Assembly (NCBI GenBank): GCA_948099385.1
Contig: CANUEZ040000116.1
Location: 10,236,001-10,300,000 of the forward strand
From: Fasciola hepatica
Lineage: Eukaryota; Platyhelminthes; Trematoda; Plagiorchiida; Fasciolidae
Direction: 5' to 3'
Length of the DNA stretch: 64,000 nucleotides
Shown here: positions 56,475 to 64,000 of the stretch, in pieces
Layout of the letters: each line of letters opens with the position of its first letter
Numbering within the stretch: position 1 is the first letter of the stretch
Made by a program: the position numbers and the translations under genes
The notes under the pieces: generated by a model
Database searches by the model: none
Seen by the model: the letters and a program-made list of their open reading frames with translations, nothing else
What the model was told of the DNA's origin: nothing

Positions 56475-56851
56475 TGTAAGACACCTTTGAGCAGTACGTA
56501 GCCAAATTTGCAGCGGATCCCGAAATCAAAAGGCGACTACCCGTGATATTCTGCGATACTAGATTACTGAATGAACAATGACACCAAAAAGATACAAACC
56601 TCAATAATGAGATCACAAAGACTCAACAAGCGAGAAACCGAATTGTGGCGCGCGAGCAAGGAGCACGTGCGTCACGCAGGTCCAGAACAAGGGTATGACA
56701 AAGTAGCGCTCTGGGCGCGAACAAACAACAATTGGTCCATGAAAACAAACAGTTCGTAAAGACACACCAATAGTGTATGCAAGTGAGTGATGTTAAGAAA
56801 AACATGGAACTGCAAAGGTTTTAGGGATATTTTCCACGACCAGTCTTTACA
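56475..56851 (-). repeat. 5' LTR of the old BEL/Pao element, 377 bp
   Basis: On the plus strand it runs TGTAAGACAC...CTTTACA. Partner of 40496-40872. Confidence 0.88.
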
Positions 56852-57189
56852 ACTGTGCTTCGACTGCCAGGTGATCCGGATGTTGTGGCTGTTGAGTGAT
56901 GGACTGCGAGGAAGAGAATGAAAAGCATGTTCGATCTCGAAGAACCGGCAGTTGCTTTGAATATACGGGTGCACTATTTCAACGTGCCGGCATGCTCATC
57001 TTCGACAATCTCCCGTGGGAACAACTAAATGAATGAAAAAGAACTGTCTGCTGTTTTTCATTGCACGACAGGGAAACTGATGTGTAGTGCATCAAAAAGG
57101 AGGAAGAGAGTGTAAAGGAGAGGTATAACCTCGAGCAATGCTCTGTCGGCCAGTCTGAGTCCAGGAAAGCCCCATCTCAGAGGTCATCC
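56852..57189. other. flank of the old BEL; no gene recognised
   Basis: No domain seen. It does not visibly continue the sequence left of 40496, so the original insertion site cannot be rebuilt from this window. Confidence 0.4.
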
Positions 57190-58990
57190 AGCTGTCGTTC
57201 AAAGGTGAGGACTCTATTCATTACTACTACATGGGGTGGGAGTTTTGTTTCAGGAGTTCGTTACAAGGCGAGAGAAGAAATGCGCTGGATCACTTTGGAT
57301 GGCCTTGGGTATCGTCAGCTGGTGTTCGTGTCCCCTGAGAGATGGAGTTGTTACTTACCAATGGGGTACCTGAAGGTCCAGGTTCTTGCATTGGTATGCT
57401 CCTTTGCTCCCCCGGTGCTTCAACGGTTGGAAGAGACTGGTCTTCTGCAGTACTTTGCTATAACCGGGGAATGTTCAGGTTAGATCTCAAGTCCAGGCGG
57501 AGGGAAGGACAGACCCCCGGGCAACCGGAACTGGTAATCACTAAGCACACCGATGACAAAGTTGGCCTACGGGTATATTCACTCTTAGGAAGAAGTGACC
57601 AATAAGTGTTCTTTTGCAATTGCCTGGCCCTGAAGGCCAAACTTAAAAGACACCCCAAGGATCTCGATTTACGCAGCCTGGTCATCGCGGCCCGAGCACT
57701 GACATCAGGACAACAATATGGAAGTGTGTAGGAAGGGTTGACTGTATTAAGGAACTACCCATTGTTGCTCAAGGTGCTTCGAGGGCCAGCTCGAAAAATC
57801 CATGGAAAGGGGAGGGCCCCCTGGTGGGCCGGAAGAACGGACAGGACTCAAAGCAAGAAACACAGGGCGCGGTGTCATTATCAGCAGACAGGAGGGCACA
57901 GGAAGTACCCACGGTTCAAAATGACCCGAGAAGTAGCCTTTAGGGTCCATAAGCAATGCAGGATATCTTATGAGGTCACCTTAACTATAGATGCCAAACT
58001 GCGCCCAAAAGCCTACCACAACTTCGTTCAGTCAAAATCAGCCACGCAAATAGCAGTGGGTGTCTTTAAAAACAGAAATTGCAACCATGCACTCGACAAG
58101 AGTTCCAAGGGCGAGATACTAAGAGAGCACTTCGAGACGGTGGGCCAGCGAGACAGTGGGCTGAACCCGGCATACAAAACCCAATAGACCACGGGTAGTA
58201 CCGTCAGTCCGTGTTTTTGCTGGCGGAGCAGAAGCAGCCTCGAGGAGTACCACAGTACAAAAGGCATCCGGTCCAGGTCGCCCCTATGCTGCTGTTCTAC
58301 GCCCCCTTCCTCACTTAACGGCAGCCCCCTTTGCCGGGTTGTACACTAGGTCGTTGGACAGAGCGCAGGTACCTGGGGACTGGCTGACGGCCGAAGGTCC
58401 CCCTATACACGAGACACTGTTGAAGGAAGAAGTGCGAAACTATCTGCCGGTAGGTATGCCACCTGTGAAACTAAAAATAATGGGAGGAATGACTAAAAGC
58501 CGCGTGATCGGTATTTCGAATGAAAGTGAGGTAATTTCCGACAGACAACACGGGTTTTTCAAAAATACCTCGCGCTCTTCTCACTTGCAGTCTTTTTTGG
58601 ACGAGGTAACGGCCAGGTCAAACAAGAGTGAACCAATAGAGGTCTGCTTTTTGGACTTCCAAAGGGCTCTTGACTCAGTAAACCACCAGCATATACTGCA
58701 CAAAATGGAAACTCTGGATGCAGCCCTCCCGGTGCTGGAATGGACCAGGGGATATCTCGCAAACCGAATATATTACTTAAGGGCGGATGGGAGCGAGTCC
58801 AAGAGGGTTAGGGCTAGCGGTGGGGTCTCACAAGAGCCATTCCTGGGTCCCTTCCTGTTTTTGATCTACTTCAACGGCCTGTTAGAAAGTATGGAAAACC
58901 TGGGCTACCTGTTTGCGGGCCATCAATTACTGATGGATGAACACAGAGCCGCAACACTTCAGGGGGGTTTGAATGGGGTTCAAGCCTAGA
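57190..58990 (+). mobile_element. CR1-like LINE F, degraded, plus strand
   Basis: 57738-58187 is an endonuclease-RT linker (KCRISYEVTLTIDAKLRPK, YHNFVQSKSATQIAVGVF). 58339-58989 is an RT with DRQHGFFKNTSRSSHLQSFL, VCFLDFQRALDSVNH (palm A) and GGVSQEPFLGPFLFLIYFNGL (palm B). The catalytic motif is altered (LFAGHQLLM in place of FADD). Upstream frames to 57205 are unassigned endonuclease-like remnants. Confidence 0.72.
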
Positions 58991-59236
58991 CAACTCAGTG
59001 GCAACTGCCGCAGTGGACTGCGTGGTTATGACAGAGGGCTCAAGAAGTTAAGCCAGCTGCTTCAGAATTCTGGTGGTTCCGTCAAGAGCTTTAATTCGTG
59101 ATTCAAATGAGCCTACTTGTCATAAGAGGCTGCCAGTCTTGCTATGCGCGTCATAAGGGATGTTTTTTAATGGGACGGAGTATGGAGTAGTGACTGGGAG
59201 ATGTACGGCCGCGATCGGCATAATCTTACCGGCCAG
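58991..59236 (+). other. probable thumb remnant of LINE F
   Basis: Broken frames without clear motifs, lying between the LINE F RT and a solo LTR. Confidence 0.35.
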
Positions 59237-59609
59237 TGTAACCACCGGTAGTGGAAAATTCCCCCTTAAATCACTGAGTTCCGTGTTTCCTTAACACCAC
59301 TCACTTATTTACAGTATTGGCTTGTTTTATGCACTGTATGGTTTTACGAACCAAAGTTCGTTTGTTCGCGTCCAGCGCGCTGCTCTGTCATGCCCTTGTT
59401 CTGGACCTGGGTGACGCACGTGCTGCTTTTTCGCATGCCGCAATTCGGTTCTCGTTTTATGCGTCGTTTGATCGCATAATTGAAGTGTTATATCTGTTCC
59501 GTGTCACTATTCATTTGATAATCTAGTATGGTAGAATTTCACGGATAATCACCTTCTGATTTCTGGATCCTTTTCAAATTGGTTACGTCTTGCTCGAAGG
59601 TGTTTTACA
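59237..59609 (+). repeat. solo LTR related to the old BEL/Pao LTR
   Basis: 373 bp, TGTAACCACC...TGTTTTACA. It aligns along its whole length with the complement of 56475-56851, for example CCTTGTTCTGGACCTG, GACGCACGTGCT and AATCTAGTAT, but is clearly diverged. No second LTR or gag follows. A 5-bp duplication is not evident. Confidence 0.8.
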
Positions 59610-60199
59610 GGCGGTCTGCCGGTTTTGGTGCTGTGCACTGTGATTTTAAGCTTCGGGTAATCAACTAGTTTTGTTGGTTATTTGGCGATTGCAAAGAGCC
59701 TGGGTGAGAAGTCACCCAGGATGATTACAAACAGGGTTGACCTGGTGCTTTCACTATATGGACGAATTAGGACTGAAGGTTTAGCCAAAGATGTGACGAT
59801 AACTGAAAGAAATAACTTAGCCATAATCTGCTGAGTATTTTATAGATGGACCCGCAGAGGCTGATTTGCGGTAGGTATAGATCTAGATTTCCTGGTAAAG
59901 AGTTTTGTGGAATTTTCGAGGTAAATAATTACGGAAGCACGGTGGTATGTCACAAATATCAACACTGACAGTTTGACGCATCTTTGTGAATAACTGTTAC
60001 TACTAGGTTGCATCTGGTAGCGATAGAAGGGCTACTTAATCAAAGGACTTCTTCCTTACCCCGTAATATCCCGAAATTCATCAACTCCCATCGTCGATCG
60101 CTGATTCCCCTGAAACCATCGTGGAAGTGTTCAACGTTCACTTTTCTCTTCCCTTGACAGCTTCATCTGACGCCCCTCTCCCCTCACTTCCTCTGTCGA
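59610..60199. other. unassigned sequence
   Basis: No gene or repeat recognised. A short inverted repeat GCCTGGGTGA/TCACCCAGG occurs near 59698-59721. Confidence 0.4.
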
Positions 60200-61683
60200 A
60201 TGACTCCTCTACGTTACCCATCCCAGACACTTACTTTCACATGAATTGGTTACTCTTGATCTTATTCAACTCCCGGTCCATCCTAACTAAGCTTCGTTAC
60301 TTAAAACATTGTCATAAGATCAAGTCCCGATATCGTCCTTATTATTGAAATTCTGATCAAGGGACACTGCTGCAAGCAAAATCCCGCCCCAGGGTTACGA
60401 GGTTTTTGGGGTAAATAAGATAGAAAGACTCGGAGGTGGGTGCCCAGTGTACGTACAACATGCTTTTTTAGTATCGCCTATTAGACAAGCTATACTCAAC
60501 TCAATTCTGGATCCTCTGTGGCATACTATTCGGTTCACAACTATCATCATGCCTATTGGTTTTGTCCATCGCCCACCCTCCTCTTCTTCTACGGAATTAT
60601 TTCCTTTAATTGAGGTCTTTTATTACCTTTCGCTACTACTTTTGGCAGCTAAAATCATAGCCCGTGACCTTACCTGGCCTAAAATATCCTGGACGGACCT
60701 CACAGCACCACCGGATTTAATAGACTTTGTCTCCTATACTCACATTGGGGTTGGGTGAAACACGTTTTAAACCCTACTAGCAAAGCTAACATCCTATATC
60801 TAATACCAGCTCACAGCGTTTCCAACTTTTCGGTTTCCGCTCTACATATAATTTGGGTAGTACCCATAAGATAGTAGCAGGTAATCTTTCATTCCATCAT
60901 TGTCCATCAGGCCACCTGGCCCCAGCCAACAAGTCTCTCCGCTTAAATTAGAACCCTCTACCCAATCTCATCCGTCACTTAGGTTGGAGCAGTTCCCTTG
61001 TAATGGCTGACCCCAAGTAGGCGGCTGATAACTTTCACCTTAACGTGGGCAGCTGCCTCTTGAATCTTAGTCCTACCGTCCAAAACTCCTCCCTTGGGAA
61101 ATCCAGACTTGCCTCCTTCCAACGAAAGTATCCTAGGATTCAAAGGCTTTACCCCCGAAATCAAGACTTCCTTCTTGTGGGACCAATACTTCTTATTGAT
61201 TTTATCAAGGGCCTAAAGGAAGACCAGCTTCGCATTGAAGAAGATAAGGCCCCGAGGCATCCCAATAAAGCATTGAAACTGTCACTCCTACACAAATCTA
61301 GGAATTCGACAGCAGATACTACCATTCAATACCATGTGTTACCGAGTAAAACTTCAGCCATCTCCCGTTCTGATATCGCTGAGGCCTTTACCTTTACTCC
61401 GCCGATTCTACGGTCCCCACCTCAGACAAAGCCCCTCCGAATCCTCTTTCTATTACCACGTTTTTTATATGTACCGTACCATTTGAAGAAAACATTACTT
61501 TCAAGCTCATTTCACGCCATAAGGCAACTGCGCGTCTTGGACCAGATGGGTTGCCCCAGACGCAATCACTACCGGTGGATGGGACCTTCCACTTTCACCA
61601 CTAAGCCTATTTACTTTTTTATTCAAATACAGAGAGAAATTTTCGAGAAAGCACTGACAAGAAAACAGAGAAATTTTTGGTGA
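60200..61683 (+). pseudogene. LINE G: EEP endonuclease and linker remnant
   Basis: Broken plus-strand frames read NSRSILTKLRYLKHC (endonuclease start), KIERLGGGCPVYVQH, IMPIGFVHRPPSSSSTEL (YRPP block), then ARDLTWPKISWTDLTAPP (in place of GDFN...P.IDW). After a gap, 61201-61683 reads FIKGLKEDQLRIEEDKAP and ISRSDIAEAFTFTPP, the linker before RT, then RTE/CR1-like RT start. Old and inactive. Confidence 0.6.
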
Positions 61684-62629
61684 TGACGTGTATGCACTTG
61701 ACCCAATAGGTTAAATGACCCAGAAAATAGGAGAAATATAATACCGAAGGAGTAGCGAGATATTTTTTGAGGAAGGAATCGCGTAAATGAAACAGAATCT
61801 GATTTGCCGCAGAATTATTGCTCACTATTCGCTAAGAGTTTGTGAAAGATGCATTCCAAAAGTGGTGTACGTGGATGCCCGAACCAGGAAACTTGGTGAA
61901 GGAGAGTGACGAAAGTTGACAGGTGAGCAAAATACGATTCGAACAAAGGGTTCGTTTTGGGTTAATTAGTGAACATAAGTTGACAACCTGGTGGACGGAG
62001 GAGTTGGTAAACGATGATCCTATGAGGCCATATGGTGGCGGTGCATTCATTGTATTGTCAAAGCACGCCGACGATGGTTTAACGGGATATGCTGATAAGA
62101 GTTTGACATGGGGCTTCTGGGCAACAGCCGGAAGGTCAGTAACTTGGCTTACTTAAAGTTCATTTCCGGCAAAGGTTTAGAGAAATTGCCCTCTAAGTGT
62201 TCTTCGGCTTAGATGCCCAATGATGGAAGACTGATGGAAAAAGTGGCAGTAGTTAAAAGGTGGGTGAAATGGTGTTCTACTATTGGCCCATCGGAAGTGA
62301 CTCCCAGATTGACAGATGAGGAATACAGAATTACAACGAAGTGGGCACATTAGTGGTATATACGTTTGATACCTGAGGGGATCAACTAGAAGTGGCACAT
62401 AACTGGAACCCTTGAAAAGCACAGATAATTGTGCGACTGGGAAAGCTGAGGAAAGCCCAACCTGAGACTTTGGGGGGGGGGACAAACAGATTAACGGCAG
62501 CCCAAATTATGGGTAGTCCATTTCCAGCTAAAGGCATGGAAAAGGTGCTCCGTGGATTGTGGCGCAAATGGCCGACCGTGATAATTTGATAGAACAGCAA
62601 CAGGAGTTCATAGATAATACTGGTAACAA
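61684..62629. other. unassigned sequence
   Basis: No domain recognised. Purine-rich plus strand, similar in style to the 2.6-kb LINE-tail repeats, but no direct match was confirmed by eye. Confidence 0.35.
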
Positions 62630-63140
62630 TAACAATAATGGTATACTCCTCGCCCTTGGCCGAGAGGTATGCTTTAGCGCATGATCAAATTTTACAGTAG
62701 CACTCAGATGGATAAAAAATTCACAAGCTTCGAAGAGGGAGTCCTACTTTACAGCGAAAGGGGGATGAGGCTGGGGAGAGTTTAAATGAGGTAAGGTGAC
62801 AACCGTAAACACGGTAAGTATGGTTTAATCTCGAGTTAGCCTGGGCAGTAGTAAGGAATCAGCCGGATCTAAAAGGGACATTGTCTTAGGAAGCAGAAAA
62901 TACAATGTACTCAAGGACAATGCATCAAAATGGTCAGCGATGCATTCACAAGTTCTTTTAAAACGTAATTTGTGACGCGGCAAGGAGACAGGTGAGAACT
63001 TCATGAAGGAGCTCCGATGAATACCTACTCACATAGATATGTAGAGATGAAGAGGAATAGTACCCCCGAAAGGGTGAGATAACTTCCAGGAGAAGTAGTC
63101 AGCCTCATCTAACGTCGGTAATTCACAGCTGGTGGAAGAA
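62630..63140 (-). repeat. diverged LINE-tail copy
   Basis: AACAATAACAATAATGGTATACTCCTCGCCC begins this copy on the plus strand, followed by GGCCGAGAGGTATGC and GCGCATGATCA, the family end seen at 31165 and 51513. Similarity continues weakly (AGCCTGGGCAGTAGT) to about 62860. Confidence 0.6.
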
Positions 63141-64000
63141 AGATGGAGTTCCAAGAAAGGAATATTCAGCAAGCGGAATACAACTTCCACGAGGGGCAAA
63201 GTGAAGCAAAAGAGATGAGTGGAAGCTTTAGCAATAGACCAGGTTGCTCCGGTACAATGATAAACTTTATTGTGTTCATTCTTTGTGGCCTTTCGACGTC
63301 TGTGTTGGGCTTTTTGGATGAGGGTTGGCTACGGTTTGTGTCCACTTTTTCTTCATGGGAGGGTAGAGGGCACCACCGAATCTGGGTCGCTCGTTATTTA
63401 ATTAGGAACCCTGGCATGGTGCTTAAGGTGGCTTTTACACCGGGAGAGCTTTGTGTTAGGAGGTTCCCCGTGAGCCCCAGCCGGGCATTTGCTGCAATAT
63501 CAGGACCTCATGTGGGTGGAACCTTGCAGCCAGTTCGATTTTGCGGCAGCCAGCCTTGGGCGAGGTTGCAGACAGGCAGAGAAGAAGATAAGCTTTCTGC
63601 ACCACACATTACAGCCAAGAAACACGATGACCAGGGGTTCTGAAACTCAAAAAAGGGAAGGTTGCGGCCTAGAGGGTGCTCCAGCTGAGGGTTAACTTGA
63701 GCGAAGTAGCATAGAGGTATAGAGTTTTCAAATGGGGCATAATGGTCTTAGTGTCATAGGGAGTCAAAGATACTGTAAATCGATCCTCGTGAGCTCTAAC
63801 TGCGCTTACACTATTAGGCCTATTTATTGATTACAAATTCGGAAATGTGCCCGTAAATCTTACTGTTCGGGTTTGGTAAAGCCGTGGGGGAGCCTCGGCG
63901 TTATTGTGTCTTGGGTCTACGTGAGAAGGCTGCTGGAAAACCCTAGGAACCTAAGTGGCAAGTTTTATAGTAGGTCCAGGGGACATATGACACATCCTGT
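63141..64000. other. unassigned sequence to window end
   Basis: A 166-codon plus-strand open frame (63143-63643) has one hydrophobic stretch (about residues 39-58) but no recognisable domain and no supporting context, so I do not call it a gene. Confidence 0.3.

Larger units (their letters stand above)
40496..56851 (-). mobile_element. old BEL/Pao LTR retrotransposon with nested insertions
   Basis: Two 377-bp LTRs (56475-56851 and 40496-40872) bracket gag, protease, RT, RNase H and integrase pieces, all minus strand and in BEL/Pao order. The element is split by the young BEL (42524-48983), a LINE-tail insertion (50977-54160) and a 70-bp LINE tail (41893-41965). No matching 5-bp target duplication was found (left flank CACGG, right ACTGT). 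A purine-rich GGTGGGCGG tract precedes the 3' LTR at 40873-40883. Confidence 0.88.

Noticed and set aside
40491..56856. Target duplication of the old BEL
   Set aside because: Left flank CACGG and right flank ACTGT do not match. The ends may be mutated or recombined.
63143..63643. 166-codon plus-strand frame near the window end
   Set aside because: One hydrophobic stretch but no domain, and the surroundings are repeat remnants.

Overview
This is a eukaryotic window, most likely from a parasitic flatworm (a trematode is my best guess). It holds one recognisable host gene buried in nested transposable elements. The flatworm call is an inference. It rests on 32-45 nt micro-introns, RTE, CR1, Penelope and BEL/Pao retroelements side by side, a hammerhead-ribozyme repeat that also carries a tRNA-like pol III promoter, and a 228-codon AK3-type adenylate kinase.

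Host gene: an adenylate kinase 3 (mitochondrial GTP:AMP phosphotransferase) gene lies on the minus strand between 26204 and 3481. Its four exons (26045-26204, 22363-22655, 4789-4907, 3481-3595) join with consistent splice sites and phases into 228 codons. Intron 1 is almost entirely one 3353-bp terminal-inverted-repeat DNA transposon; without it the intron would be 34 nt. Intron 2 (17.5 kb) holds two near-identical RTE LINE copies in opposite orientation, a decayed BEL/Pao copy, a decayed CR1-like LINE and several fragments. Intron 3 is short and unremarkable.

Layout. 1-2190: RTE copy 1. 2191-3480: AK3 3' flank. 3481-26204: AK3 with TE-filled introns. 26261-31160: CR1-like LINE B on the minus strand, whose tail starts 56 bp upstream of the AK3 start codon; it carries a nested second CR1, a solo BEL LTR with a 5-bp target duplication, and a rearranged Penelope fragment. 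31165-33785: a composite LINE-tail region, copied almost identically at 51513-54118. 34015-35400: a LINE with a PHD-finger ORF1 joined to a reverse-transcriptase C-terminus. 35586-40340: CR1-like LINE C (minus), interrupted at 38659-39972 by a retrozyme-like element: three direct 401-bp units, each with a tRNA-like segment and a complete hammerhead, plus a truncated inverted arm, all flanked by a 14-bp duplication. 40496-56851: an old BEL/Pao element (minus) with 377-bp LTRs. 42524-48983: a young, apparently intact BEL/Pao element (plus) inside the old one, with matching 426-bp LTRs, a 5-bp duplication and one 1828-codon polyprotein. 57190-64000: degraded LINEs and a solo LTR.

The most interesting signals are the tandem hammerhead/tRNA-like retrozyme, the AK3 intron made of a DNA transposon whose own accessory gene has micro-introns, the young BEL/Pao element, and three RTE copies that share the same three in-frame stop codons. 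All family assignments come from reading motifs by eye; no database search was run.
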